From the NCBI GenBank assembly GCA_024114885.1, contig CP099420.1, positions 1,054,001-1,118,000 on the forward strand: 64,000 nucleotides of DNA. The letters are read 5' to 3'. The stretch comes from Septoria linicola. Taxonomy: Eukaryota; Ascomycota; Dothideomycetes; Mycosphaerellales; Mycosphaerellaceae. The notes below the pieces were generated by a model that saw only the letters and a program-made list of their open reading frames with translations, searched no databases and had not been told where the DNA came from. Made by a program: the position numbers and the translations under genes. Below are positions 36,795-48,068 of the stretch, piece by piece (within the stretch, counting starts at the first letter, position 1; each line of letters begins with the position of its first letter).

Positions 36795-38871
36795 TCACTG
36801 CACCGGCGAATCCTTTCTCTCCAAAATCCCCAAATCCTCAATAAACAGCGCCGCAGCCCTCTCTCCAATCACAAACGCAGTACCACCCGTATTCGCACCC
36901 ACATTCTCCGGCGGAATACTCAAATCCGCCAACTTCAAATTCTCCAACCCATGCACGCCCAATCTCTCATCAACCACACCCTTCTTCTCCCTCGGAGCCA
37001 TCTTACACGTGCCCAGACTATGCCACGTCGTACTCAAGATCTCTCTACACTTCTGCTCGATCGCCTTGTCATCCTCCTCACTATACTCAATCCTCTCATT
37101 ACCCTTGGCAATCGGGCCATCGGCCTTCTCTACAACAGCAGCTTTACTGCCTTCGGGGAATTTGGGATGTGTCATGGCGAGTTCGCCGCGGAAGATGGGC
37201 ATGCGGCGCCACATTTCGCGGGAGAGCTTGTAGGCCCAGATGTGTTTCTTCACGTCGTTGTTGCCGGGGTCTTGGAGCCAGCCCGTTTCGAAGTCGGGAC
37301 GATCGGCCATGGATTTGCCTGTGATGTGCGTGTGGCCGCGGCTGAAGGGGTAACCGGTCCAGTTGGCTTGGGAGACGTATTCGGCGTCGTCGGGGAGCAT
37401 GGAGTGGTCGCCGTAGTAGCTGGAAGAACATGTTAATGGCGAAGGCGACTTGGGAGATAAGAGGAGCTTACCAGTTGTACAAGGCGAGAATCATGAGAGG
37501 ACGATCTGGTACGTCCTTGAAGTCGCGGTCCCAGGCTTTGCGGAACTCTGGGCCGAGCGCGTCGACCTCTTCTTCTGTGGGTCGGAACTTGCCCTCTGCT
37601 GATGGGTCAGTCACTTGTTCACTGGGCTACTATGGCAGATCACTTACGGCCATCCATGGCATTAGTGCCGAGAAGCTCATCGTTCATCCTGATAGCCTCA
37701 TCAATATTGAAGCGACCATCTTGGAAGCCGTTGATGCACTCCCTGGGTGTAAGATTGGTCCTGTACGACCACAATGAGAGATGGTGGTCTTGGTAGTCCT
37801 CTCCCACGCCAGGCAAGTCCTCGACAACATCGACGCCGACTTTGTTCAGGACATCAACGCCACCAACACCAGAACGCTCTAGAATGCCTGGCGTAGCGTT
37901 GGCTCCTGCAGATACGACGACCATCTTCTTCGCCTTCACGGTTCGGGAAGATGTATAAGCGGTATCGAGATATTCTGGGTTCGCCATGAACCGCGGATTG
38001 GTCTGATACTCAACCCCGACAGCAGTCTTGCCCTCGAAGAGCACCCTCAAGACCTGCTTCTCCGTCAAGACATGCAAGTTGGGATATTCGTTGTCCTGCA
38101 GCTTGGGATGCAAGTATCGATGTGCTGCATCTTGTCTTCGGCCATTGGGTCCAACATATCTGTAGTATCGCTCTACAGCATTGTTTGCATCCAGGTTCTG
38201 CAAGTCTTGAACCTCTTCGTAGCCCATTGCTGCAGCAGATTCGATGAAGGCATTCTCGGAGCGAGAGCAAGTGTATGTGCCTTTGGAGATGTTGATGGGT
38301 CCACTGTCACCGTGGCGTGAAGGATCGCCCTTCCCGTGGTAAGTTTCGAGCTGTCATAAATGTATTGTCAGCTTTCAAGCTCCAAATCCATGACGCAGCT
38401 TCTACAAACCTTCTTCAAGAACGGTAGCATCTCATCGGCGCTCCATCCCTTACTCTTCCAGCTATCGAAGTCACTCCGCTGAGCTCTGGTGTAGACCATC
38501 CAGTTCATTGCACTTCCGCCACCGAGCGTGCCTCCAGATGGCACGATTGGCTTGCGGCCAGCCAGATGCTCTGATTCATTTCCGTGCCAGAAGAGCGTGA
38601 TCTTGCTTGTAGGGAAGAGGTTGCGAGGATAAAGAGCTGGGTGGACAACTTCTGGCATGCCATAGCTGTTTGGACCTTGTTCGATGACGAGAACTTTGAG
38701 GTTCTTGTCTGCTTCGGCAAGTCGACCTGCTACGACACAGCCTGCAAGACCGCCTAGATATTCTGTTAGCAGGAATACGAGAGAGATTGCGAGAAGAGTA
38801 TGTAACTTACCCCCGGCGATGATCACATCGACCTCATTGAGGTCGCTTGGTAGCTTGGTGTGGTAAGGCAT
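36795..38871 (-). CDS. GMC oxidoreductase, alcohol oxidase (methanol oxidase)-like
   Basis: Five exons: 38,871-38,811, 38,753-38,410, 38,350-37,648, 37,595-37,472 and 37,419-36,795. They total 619 codons including the stop, with all introns 52-59 bases and GT/AG. The first intron splits the FAD-binding motif AGGGLAG; the ADP-binding helix continues into VLVIEQGP. Later come GGTLGGGSAMNWMVYTR (GMC signature 1), GANATPGILERSG (signature 2) and the C-terminal WHSLGTCKM with VGANTGGTAF. The catalytic His is in HSLGT and Asn replaces the second His, as in alcohol oxidases. Overall order and C-terminal text fit AOX-type FAD alcohol oxidases, which oxidise short primary alcohols to aldehydes and H2O2. 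The C-terminus SPVQ is not a peroxisomal PTS1. Confidence 0.85.
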
Positions 38872-40022
38872 TTCGAATCAATTGTACTCAATTCCAGCAG
38901 AGCAGTAGGTCATAAACAATGCGGCTCTGCTTAAGTACTTATACAAGCCCATTTTACAGCTCCCTCCGTATGCCATTGCACATCTGCCAAGCGCTGCGTC
39001 ATGTTCCTGAGCGGTAGAACGGAGACATCATGACCCCTCTCTTCTTTTGCTGTCTTCCAGTATAGCCGCGAAGCGATTGCCATACAGATCGTGATTGTGG
39101 TACAAGAGTACGAACTAAGTGGGCTATATGCGAGGCTCATGCACCCCGCTTAAGGATTCTTGGTGAAGTGAGGAGAGAGCTCCGTAGCTTGCAACACGCG
39201 ATTTGGTGGAAGATCGGCAGTGCGACACGTCGCTTCGCTGTGATAATCCTGGATGACGATTGCCGCTTGATTTGCTCGGTGTTCTCTCGTACGCGAGGGC
39301 AAGTTGAGCGATATAGGTGCTGAACTGCTGATCTGGCTGCCGGAGCAACCGTTTAGAGCGGGAAATGTACATGCAAGACATATCCTGCATTTGATCTTGA
39401 GTCTAGCATACCCAATCGTTATGATCACATTGCGATTCTGTGACCGTGATCAAAGAATCAATGCAGGAGCAACGAGCAGCCATGTGTATTCGCCCATGGC
39501 ATAGTCCAGGCCAAGATAGCCTTCAACGCCATCACAAACTATGTCGTTGCTTCTGTAAGTGAAGCTGTAAGCAGCTTCTATCCGCACCCATCAAGGTGGC
39601 ACAGAGCATCGGGAGTGCGAAGCCACGGCCTGTTCGATAATAGCACATCCGTCAGCGGTAACAGTAGTCGCCCTAGCTGCGCCATGTAAGGCTCCGATCA
39701 GAGACCTGATGGGACCAAGACGAGCTCAGTGTGGTAAAGAAGATCCTTATTGCCCAAGAGCATGCGACGGAGGTCCCGACATTTACATCAATCATAGGAA
39801 GATGTCAACTTGCGAGCGCCAGTGCCACGGCCATCTTATATCGAGCGAAAGCAAGCACTGATTGGCGAAGAGAGACCAGTCCAATCCGGAAGAACGCGTC
39901 TGCAGAGCATGTCAATTCCGGGCCTGACTTCAGAGCCTGCGGCAACATAAGTTCGGCCACGGCAGTCTTCCACTGCAGTCGAGACGCTGTAGATTCCCGC
40001 GGTCCTTGATCGGCTCGGCCCT
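38872..40022. other. Intergenic, 1.15 kb, nothing supported
   Basis: Between the start of the alcohol-oxidase-like gene and the stop of the tandem HTH gene. Only short overlapping frames on both strands without domain signals. It must hold the promoter of the oxidase. Confidence 0.5.
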
Positions 40023-41060
40023 TCACCTTAACGGTTTCCCAAAGAGCCATTCGACAGTTCCTTTAGCACATATTGAAGTACTGTATTTCAATTCAGTGTT
40101 GTGTTTTGTTACGACAGACGATACGCTCCTTCCAAGATGAGCGCCAATTTCCGGCCAGGTATGGCCAGAAGCGCGCATGATCACAGTGGTCTCACAGTCT
40201 TCCACAGACCACCGTTTAATGACTGCCTGGTTTGAAATTTCACCAAGTTCATGGAACCTTGTTCGCAACGCAGTCTCAGTTCGAGGGGCCATCTGTTCGG
40301 CAATCTTACGCCATGTCAATTTCTCCACATTACGAAGATGCCTTAATTGGAGTACCTCAGCATCCTCCCAAGGTCGCGATCTGTTGGCATGGGGTGGCTC
40401 AGATCTGATGGCTATCCAGCGAGTTTTTAGACTCGCAACAGACCTGCCCTGAAACGCTTCTTGTATGGAATGCCAGCTTTTCCCCGATTTGCGGAGGTCG
40501 AGAAGTCGGGTGTCCTCCTCGGTTGAATATGGTTGCCTTGGGCTCTGTCGGGGATTGCGCATGTTGTCTGACCGCGCGAGCACGTGTACTATCGACTTTG
40601 GCGTCCTGCCAAGAATTCCCGCTATGCTAGCAGTGGCCATGCCTGCTGCGCGCATCGTACAAGCTTCATCGAATTCGCGTAGAGTCCAGGATTTGTGGGG
40701 TATAGTGGTTCTGCTAGAGACAGCAAAGTATCTTCTTCTAACACTGTACACGGAACGCCCAAGGCTCTTTGCAATCTTGCTATAACGCTGGCGCTCTTGC
40801 TTCATTTGTAGCAATTTTGCGGTTTCATCCTCGGTCCAAGGTCGCCATGATTTGCGAGCTATGGTATCATCTTGTGTGCTCGCACTTGACACAAAATCGT
40901 GCTGTAACGATGGCTTTTCAGTCTGCGTAGAATAATTTGTTCGCGGCCAGAATCGCGTCTTGGTTGCGCTACATTGGCCATTCACAAGTAGTCTTCTGCA
41001 AGGGATCGGTAGGCTGGGCTGCACCCAAGTGATCCAGAACCTCGAAATGTACGCGGCCAT
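40023..41060 (-). CDS. Tandem HTH/Myb-SANT-like protein 1, probable mitochondrial leader
   Basis: 345 residues, one exon. Residues 1-45 are Arg/Trp-rich, lack acidic residues and end in TNYSTQ, like a mitochondrial presequence with a cleavage site. After it come five Myb/SANT-like repeats starting at about residues 72, 125, 178, 231 and 284. Each has an aromatic start (W/Y), an acidic first helix, then a helix-turn-helix of form W/S-x-x-I-A-x-x-L-G-R-S-x-x-S-V-x-x-R. Such repeats bind DNA, so the likely role is a DNA-binding protein of nucleus or mitochondrion; function is unknown. It diverges from the homocysteine methyltransferase gene across only 167 bases and has a second family member at 52,720-53,997. 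Domain call by pattern only. Confidence 0.7.
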   Translation of the reverse strand: MAAYISRFWITWVQPSLPIPCRRLLVNGQCSATKTRFWPRTNYSTQTEKPSLQHDFVSSASTQDDTIARKSWRPWTEDETAKLLQMKQERQRYSKIAKSLGRSVYSVRRRYFAVSSRTTIPHKSWTLREFDEACTMRAAGMATASIAGILGRTPKSIVHVLARSDNMRNPRQSPRQPYSTEEDTRLLDLRKSGKSWHSIQEAFQGRSVASLKTRWIAIRSEPPHANRSRPWEDAEVLQLRHLRNVEKLTWRKIAEQMAPRTETALRTRFHELGEISNQAVIKRWSVEDCETTVIMRASGHTWPEIGAHLGRSVSSVVTKHNTELKYSTSICAKGTVEWLFGKPLR

Positions 41061-41227
41061 CTGGCCAAGAGGACAGTAGACATGTCAACGGAACGAAGGG
41101 AGGCTGGAAGTCGTGAGTCGTGACCGATATCGTGTTGTGACAGGGATGGCACAGACATGAATGACTAAGCATTAGAGATGCCCTGGACCTCAACTTTAAC
41201 CTTCAGCATCAGTCGCATCCCGCAGCC
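41061..41227. promoter_or_regulatory. Bidirectional promoter, tandem HTH gene 1 / homocysteine S-methyltransferase
   Basis: Only 167 bases separate two divergent start codons (41,060 on minus, 41,228 on plus), so control sequences must be shared or overlap. No specific site recognised. Confidence 0.5.
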
Positions 41228-42145
41228 ATGGACCAATCAATCACCATCCTCGATGGCGGCATGTCGAGAGAGCTGATGCGCTTAGATGCACCATTCCGAC
41301 AGCCAGAATGGTCGGCATTGGCTCTCCTCGAAGCTCCCCATCTCGTGCGGCGTGTCCACCTCGAATTTGCGCTGGCTGGTGCCGATGTCATCACCACGAA
41401 TTCCTATGCTCTTGTACCCTTCCACATCGGAGAGCGGCGGTTCCGAGAGCAAGGAAAGGAGCTGGCAGCACTAGCAGGTCGTCTAGCCAAACAGGCTGCG
41501 GACGAAGCATCGCAGCAGCAAGGACGGAAGATTAGAGTTGCTGGCAGTCTGCCACCTATCTTTGGATCCTACGAGCCTGAGAAGTTCGATGCTGAACGTG
41601 TGCATGAGTATCTCAATGTACTAGTCGAAGCTTTGACGCCGTACGTGGACGTTTGGCTTGGAGAGACCTTGAGCCTGATTGCGGAAGCACAAGCTGTGCA
41701 CGAAGCAGTCAAGCATACTGGCAAGCCTGTCTGGGTATCCTTCTGCCCTGATGACTCAGAGTCTGCTTCTGTAAATGCGCCGCGTCTGCGATCTGGACAG
41801 TCCATAGAGGACACAATACAGTGGGCACGCAAAGCGCAGATTGAGGCTTTGCTGTTCAATTGCTGCAGGCCAGAGTATGCTACCGCTGCAATTGAAGCTG
41901 CCAGAAATGCATTGGGAAAGGAACCAGTGCTGAAGCTAGGTATCTATGCCAACGCCTTTGTGCCTCGATCAAATGAGTATGCTGCCAACGCCAATGTGTC
42001 TGCTACTAATGACAGTCTCAACGGCACAAAGTACGCAACTACTGCCAAGACTTGGGTCACCAATGATGCGAGCATCGTCGGTGGATGTTGTGGCATTGGT
42101 GTTGAACACATCAAATGCCTTGCGGACACCCTCCGTTCGTCCTGA
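41228..42145 (+). CDS. Homocysteine S-methyltransferase
   Basis: 305 residues, one exon, the usual length for the Mht1/Sam4 family. These cytosolic enzymes move a methyl group from S-methylmethionine or S-adenosylmethionine to homocysteine, forming methionine. Seen: the opening ILDGGMSREL, GADVITTNSY (52-60), and the zinc ligands as NCC (C212) and GGCCGIG (C287, C288) near the C-terminus. All catalytic zinc cysteines are present. It shares a very short divergent promoter with tandem HTH gene 1. S-methylmethionine is a plant metabolite, which would suit a plant-associated fungus, but that is inference. Confidence 0.93.
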   Translation: MDQSITILDGGMSRELMRLDAPFRQPEWSALALLEAPHLVRRVHLEFALAGADVITTNSYALVPFHIGERRFREQGKELAALAGRLAKQAADEASQQQGRKIRVAGSLPPIFGSYEPEKFDAERVHEYLNVLVEALTPYVDVWLGETLSLIAEAQAVHEAVKHTGKPVWVSFCPDDSESASVNAPRLRSGQSIEDTIQWARKAQIEALLFNCCRPEYATAAIEAARNALGKEPVLKLGIYANAFVPRSNEYAANANVSATNDSLNGTKYATTAKTWVTNDASIVGGCCGIGVEHIKCLADTLRSS

Positions 42146-42348
42146 GACATCCTCAGACGCTGAACGAGCATCAGCTCTCCGTAGCATAGTCATCTCTGGC
42201 GCGCGTCGATACAGGCCGATCCCAACAAAAGGCACCTATTTCTCTCGATCTACTCCTCAAGTGCAAAGCCACGCAAAGTCAAGCGATGAACCATTACCAA
42301 GCCTCTGCTCCGCAAACATCCTCCTGCAACTCATGCATCCTGCTCGCT

Positions 42349-43326
42349 TCATACCTCCGCCGGAAACCTCGCCTTCCCCATGTTCATCACAAAATCCCAC
42401 ATCTCCTGCCTCACAACCTTGATCCGATCATTCGGGATCACGATCCCCTCCAGCGGATGTTCCTGCAACCTCCCATGCCGCAGCTTCGCGACCCACTCGG
42501 GCCCGAGCTGTTGCATCTCCGCCATAATATCTCGAACGCGCACGCCCTCCGCGCGTGCGACTCTGGATCGCGGAAAATGAGAGTACCCGTTCGAGTTGGT
42601 CTTTACTGCGAGGCGGTCTTGAGGATTCTCAATGCAAAAAGTTATCTCAGTGACGGGAGGTGTGGTGAGGAAGGTGTCCTGGTATTGGCCACGAAGAGGG
42701 TCAATCTTGAATGCGATGACGTGCAGCGATGTTTTCTTTCTCAGTCTGTGCATAAGCATGTTGCCGTAATCTTCGAGTTGAGTTGAGTTCCTTGTGCTAA
42801 TGCTCTGCCTTAAGCGCTCAAGTGGGAGATCGAGTTCCCCGAGAGTGTTCTCCAGTACATTCTGATTCAGAACGACTGAGCAAACGAACACCACATGTCC
42901 AGATTTTGTAGCGTGCAACGCACGAGGAATCGTCAGCGGGCCGGGCAGTGACCCCCATTTCCTTGACTTCGGCAACCAGCCCCATACGACTTGCTGATCT
43001 GCTGGAAGGTGGACATATACCATCTTCTGCAGCACAGACGAGTCCAGCAACACTTCTCGAACGAATCGAGTCAGCTTGTTGCATGATTTGAAGTTCTGCG
43101 GACCTGTGTCTGTAGGCGCAAGATAGCTCAGGATGTGCTCGACCAGCTCGTAAGTCTTGAAGACTTTGTCTGCAGCGTTGTTGGGTGTGGAGATGGCACG
43201 ACCTGTGGGCCGATGCTGAAACTTGTGGTATGCGATCAAGGTCTTGTTTTCGACGCGTCTGTACTTTCGAGTTCGTGTCTCGAGAACGCTAAGCTCGTAG
43301 TCGTCAGCTTCACGCTTCGGCGCCAT
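42349..43326 (-). CDS. F-box-like domain protein 1 (member of a local pair)
   Basis: 325 residues, one exon. Residues 50-105 read as a degenerate F-box: KTYELVEHILSYL, then LTRFVREVLLDSSVLQKM. F-box proteins of this kind link targets to SCF ubiquitin ligase through Skp1; no substrate domain is recognisable. The N-terminus is charged (MAPKREADDYELSVLETRTRKYRR). The C-terminal block GVRVRDIMAEMQQLGPEWV...WDFVM recurs in the neighbour at 44,007-45,029, so the two are tandem paralogues. The 3' end faces the homocysteine methyltransferase gene with a gap of about 200 bases. Confidence 0.65.
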   Translation of the reverse strand: MAPKREADDYELSVLETRTRKYRRVENKTLIAYHKFQHRPTGRAISTPNNAADKVFKTYELVEHILSYLAPTDTGPQNFKSCNKLTRFVREVLLDSSVLQKMVYVHLPADQQVVWGWLPKSRKWGSLPGPLTIPRALHATKSGHVVFVCSVVLNQNVLENTLGELDLPLERLRQSISTRNSTQLEDYGNMLMHRLRKKTSLHVIAFKIDPLRGQYQDTFLTTPPVTEITFCIENPQDRLAVKTNSNGYSHFPRSRVARAEGVRVRDIMAEMQQLGPEWVAKLRHGRLQEHPLEGIVIPNDRIKVVRQEMWDFVMNMGKARFPAEV

Positions 43327-44006
43327 CTTGCTCAGCTGTAGTAGGTCAAGGAAGCCGAATAGGTTCTGCTAGCATCGTCCCGTAGTCTTTATGTGTGTGA
43401 TTCACGATCGGAAATGTGTTGTTGTGTCGAGCTGCATTGCTGCCTTAGTAATTGTGTTCTGTCTCAAACTCGAGTTCAAGTCACTCGTAGGTAAGCGATC
43501 TGCGCTAGTAACTAGCCTAGCGACTTTAGTGCCGAAGCAGAGGACAGAAGTCGAGGTGAAGAATCCAATGTGACTGCATGTGTACCACACGCTTGCTGTT
43601 GCACTGTAATGTTCCTGCATCTCCATTCTCTTGATACGTATAGCCGCAGCGCTGGCGTACACCACAAAGCGCGATTCATACCAGCACAAGCTTACTCTTC
43701 CTGTAGAGTTGCTCAACAGTGGCTCAGCACGGAAACATACAGAGAGCCCTACAGACATCATCTTCGCGCCTCTCCGTCTGTAGTCCACTCAAGGTAGGTA
43801 GTCTCCGCATGTCGAAGATGCTTTACCTTCTCTTGCTTCGACCCTCCATTCCACACAATGCACGCCTGACCCGGGTACTAGCAATGATTAACATGACCTC
43901 TTTTGCAGTACTTATTGTCTCGGCTCCGTGCTGGCTCGCTCATTGGGAAGATACCGCTGTCCTTCCAACGGGAATGCCCTTCCATAACCTGCTGCTATCC
44001 CGTCCG
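43327..44006. other. Intergenic between the two F-box-like genes
   Basis: About 680 bases with short frames only. It is upstream of F-box-like gene 1 and downstream of gene 2. Nothing recognisable. Confidence 0.5.
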
Positions 44007-45029
44007 TCAGACATAAGTATACCCTATGACCACCTCCTGCATCGCAAAGTCCCATAAACGTTGTCCGAGCACTATCGCGCGAGAATCCAGCACCGTGATA
44101 CCCTCCCAGTTGTTCTTCTGGAGTTTCCCCTCCCCCAAGTGCGTCGTCACCACTTGCTCTCCATGCTTGGCCACCTCAGCAACGATGTCTCGGACCCGCA
44201 CACCGTCCTTGTTCGAGACTGTCAAGCGTAGATGGGTCGCGAGCCTACGACCCAAAGGCCGTGGGCGAGTAACCTGTGGGTTGAGAATACGTATCGCCAC
44301 GGAGGCAACAGGAGGCTCAGTCAAGAATACGCCTGAGTATGCCTCGAGCCTTGCGTCGACATTGAACGAGAACCTGTTGAAGTTGTTCCTTGTCCGTACT
44401 TCGCCGAACAACATCAAGCCTAGCGCCTGCTCCACCGAAATGCTGCATTCGCGTGGATGTGGACTCATAATGGCCTGGACCTCGTGCCAGGGCGCTTTTT
44501 GGCGCCCAAGCTTGATGCTTAGCACGTCGCTATTGTAGACGACCGGAACTGTGTGTACAGGAGAGGCTTCCGCGGAGGAAGCATATCGCGTCGTATGTAG
44601 AGCTTTTATCAGGTCCATTGGCTCCGAGAGAACGTAGATCTTGCCTCGTCTGCACCTCTGGAAGACAACGCGATGTCCAGGCGGTGCAGTCTCGCCGTCG
44701 AGGACCAACTCGGCGAGAACTTTGCTGTCGACAATGACATTTCTGATGAAGCTGCTGACTCTTGCGCATGCTTTGAGGTCATCGTGTCTAGGCTGATCTC
44801 TGCTGGCGTGGAAGACTTCGAGAATGATCATTTCCACAAGCTCGTACGTTCCAAAGACTTCGTTTGCCGGGTCTCGCTGCGCAATTCGTTAGTCACTCGT
44901 GACATCCGTATTTGTAGTGCTCTTGTTCTTGGTAGCGCGACGCGGAGTTTCGATACATCGATATTTCGCACGTCGAGTTTCTAGAAAGCTGGGAGTCGCG
45001 TCATCGCTGTCGCTTTTGTTCTTCGTCAT
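44007..45029 (-). CDS. F-box-like domain protein 2, with an in-frame TAA near the N-terminus
   Basis: Paralogue of the gene at 42,349-43,326. ATG at 45,029 (MTKNKSDSDDATPSFLETRRAKYRC) aligns with the N-terminus of the paralogue, and the body (GTYELVEMIILEVF, then GVRVRDIVAEVAKHG and LWDFAM) follows in the same frame. A TAA at 44,891-44,889 interrupts it in a linker. That TAA lies within GACTAAC, a good branch-point sequence, 12 bases before a CAG acceptor. A short intron may therefore remove it, but no frame-keeping GT donor is convincing. Alternatives are translation from Met 44,837 or a nonsense mutation. Confidence 0.55.
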
Positions 45030-46280
45030 TTTGTTTCGGGATCGGGAGGAGAACTGGACTTGTAAAATTGTCGAGATGAGGGTCGATGGATCGAGGGTGA
45101 CAATTTGCGATATGCAAAAAGAGTCCGATTTGTTAGAAGTCGATGCGTGATTCTTATAGAGCGAGACTGGTCCTGAGACACGCCAGTGACTGTCTTGCTT
45201 GATATCGCAGCCTAGCAACGCGCTTGTAACTCGCAGTCATATCCACAGTTCCGGCTAGCTAGTGACTCTAGACCAGTGATCGCAAAGGAGCTTTGTCCGG
45301 AGAATCGTGGGCTCTGGCCCGCACGGTCATCAAGGCTGTAGAAGAGTGTGAAGCTACAGCCCGATGGTTCACATCAAGCTCGTTGTCGACTACCATCTCG
45401 ACTGGCGTTTCCGGACGCTTCATGTTTGGGTGTCACGAGGAAGATTGCCAAGCGCATTCAAAGAAGTGGTACAGGTGGGGTCGCTTCACGAAGCGTCTAC
45501 TTCCAATCTTTCGAACGAGTGCGCCTAGAAGGGAAAATACTGTGTTCGAATGGTCGCTTGCACTGCACTCCATAGAATTCCCAGTGCGAGGATAGAACTA
45601 GCTGCTGGATTGTCGCCTGGGATCCAGATGACGTGTAAGATTTCAAGCACAACGTTCGAACAAGTCGTTGCTCCAAAGATCAGCGCCGCAGTGCGAGGAT
45701 ACCAGGGTTTGCATGTAGTTCATCTGATGTATGCTATGAGCTGTGTATGATCAAGATTATGAGCGTGAGTAAGTCGTGGAGCAGATTGATCGTCGGTCCT
45801 TGTCAGCAGGAATCGCATACAATCCAGTCATCGTGAAGTCAGAAGCGCCGACAGATCTCGTCAGAGCGAAGACTGCTGTTTTCAGCTTCACTCTTGCCGG
45901 TAGGGACTGCTGTGCGGAGATGGAGGGAGGAGTGCGGATGTAGGACAGTTGCTCAACACTGCACCTCTAGAGTGTTTCGGCGTGCTACTGGTCGTGATCG
46001 AGATTCCTTGCGGATCGCTGATGAGCTGACACGGATATGATCGAATGCTTGCATCGAAGCCGAGCGCAACAGTTTGGATCCCGTGCTCTACGAGCTTTGC
46101 CTCACCTTCCTCAGGCTCTCTCGCGTCCGCGATGTCACCGCAGCTGCCGCAAATCACAGGGCAATGTCCGACGCGGATTGAACATGCAGACAGAGACAGG
46201 TGAGTCGCGAAGTAGCTTTGTTCTAACACACCCAGGCTGAAGCTATAGCGACTACCGGGACTGCTTCGGATGGAATCGAT
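45030..46280. other. Intergenic, 1.25 kb, nothing supported
   Basis: Between F-box-like gene 2 and the 3' end of HET gene 2. Several frames of 60-110 codons overlap on both strands, none with a domain signal. It should contain the promoter of F-box-like gene 2. Confidence 0.5.
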
Positions 46281-48068
46281 TCATCGAAGGTCGAAATACT
46301 CATCCACGCCGCCTTGTCTTCGGTCTTGCTGAGATACTATCTCACCATGTATCACGCCTTCGACATAGCAATGCCCCACGACCAGGAAATGTCCATCTAC
46401 CCTTCGTAGGATGTAAGGATGTTCAAGGCCATAGATGAGGGCCACATAATCACCTGGACGCATCGCAACCGTTCAGTCATTGTGAAAAGTCGACGGTACT
46501 TGCAAGCCCATTGCAAGCACTGATAGAAATAAGCAGCAGCTTTGTCCCTGGCAGAAGCTTTGGAGCTTTCTCGTGCAGCGTGTATGTGCCAAAGTAGCTT
46601 CTGGTCGCTGAACAGTCTGGTCGAGAACTCATCCAAGCCATAGGTATCACGGTCTTGCAGAGGGTCGTGCTCGATGTCAGCTCCAGCGAGGAGCAATCTT
46701 ACAATAGCAGATGCAGTACGGTGCCATCGAGTAGGTAGACTGGATAGCGCCAATGTCAGAGCTTCAATCAACCACAGTTGTACATGTTCGCTCTGACTCC
46801 CTTCAGTCAGCACATTTCGTGTCTGCCTCTGGACACGGCCGAGTACGAACCCCATGAGAGGCAGCACGTCAAGGTTAGCGGAAAAGCCCAAGCTAATACT
46901 CATGCCGCCTGCTCGAAAAGATCGAGATATCAATGTGCTCCGATCATGTCTGTGTAAGAACTCTTGCGGTACCCAAGACGGCAGATCATCATTCTTTACC
47001 TCGCAAGCAGCGGTATGGTATACCATCAGTAGTATCATGTTAAGATCACCTTCCTCGAAGATGGCCTGTCGAACAGCATCGCGGAGTACCTCGCGGACTG
47101 GTTTATGATAATCTGGCATAAGCAGTCGAGGTAGCTTGGCACCATTGGAAATGCGCTTCATGATGCCCAACGTGGCAAATACCTTGTCTCGCGGGTCACT
47201 ATTTTCGAGAGTGCCCGCAAGACCCAGAGCATTACTGATTCAAAACCCCGAGTCGCGGTTTGTTCCATACTGCCGATCTAGAAAGACCCACAACCTTGGG
47301 CCTTGCTTTGCACCAAAACAACCGATCAGCTCTCTAGGACAGAACCCGCGGTTGTACCCGATCCAGACACAAATTCGCAGGACGTCTTCCAGTGGAAACC
47401 GTGCCTGGCCATAGTAGCAGGTGTTTACCGGCGCTTTGAAGGCTTCTTGTATGACCCATAAACGCCTGTAGAACTCAGAAAAGACAGTACGATAGACTTA
47501 AAAAGTGTACTCACGTGAACCATGGATGTGATAGAAGCTCTATCAATGCTTGCGCATTGATACTAGCCAAGGGCGGAGCCTTCGAATACACCGCCGCGCC
47601 CTTTTTGGCATTGGCACCTGGGCCTATATTGTGTAGATTCTTGAAGTTGTCAGTCGTATCCCGAAGCTCATCGAGGATGTTGTTCATGCTTTGTACAGCA
47701 AGTTCAACAGTATCACTGTTGCCGAGCTGTATCAGGTTGCCTTTTCCCATGACATATATTTCGGGCATGATGGTCACTTGCTCTGCTCGTTCCTGCAAGT
47801 CGTCTTGGTTGATGCATACCGCATCTAGCCATATCACACGAGTCGCTGACTCCAACCTAACAGCACGAAGGACAGTCTCTGTTGATGTCGGCACCGATAA
47901 CGTCAGTCCATCCACTGTGATACTACCTCTGACAGTGGCGTCGCCCCGTACATAGGATATGGTCTCGTACTCCGGCTTTTGTTTGGGCAGCTTCGAATGC
48001 CATAGTTCGCATACGATCGGCTCATCAGCCTTTCCAGGCTGAAGAGACAACAGACGGATCTCCTTCTA
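46281..48068 (-). CDS. HET-domain protein 2, start and 3' part unresolved
   Basis: Exon beginning near 48,068 (EIRLLSLQPG), then PEYETISYVRGD, VIWLDAVCINQDD and, across an intron at 47,514-47,466, HPWFTRLWVIQEAF: a classic HET domain. A second intron at 47,291-47,235 (57 bases) removes an in-frame TGA and leads into NSDPRDKVFATLG. The upstream exon with the ATG is not found; a TAG acceptor directly precedes the KEIRLL codons. Near 46,463 the typical C-terminal block (RPGDYVALIYG...PYILRRVDGHFLVVG) lies in another frame from the preceding text, so there is either one more intron that I could not place or a frameshift. The gene may be a recent pseudogene. Confidence 0.65.

Noticed and set aside
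36951..37436. 161-codon plus-strand frame
   Set aside because: Antisense to the last exon of the alcohol-oxidase-like gene, which has strong family motifs.
47240..47242. In-frame TGA in HET gene 2 taken as a nonsense mutation
   Set aside because: A 57-base GT/AG intron (47,291-47,235) removes it and restores the family sequence on both sides.
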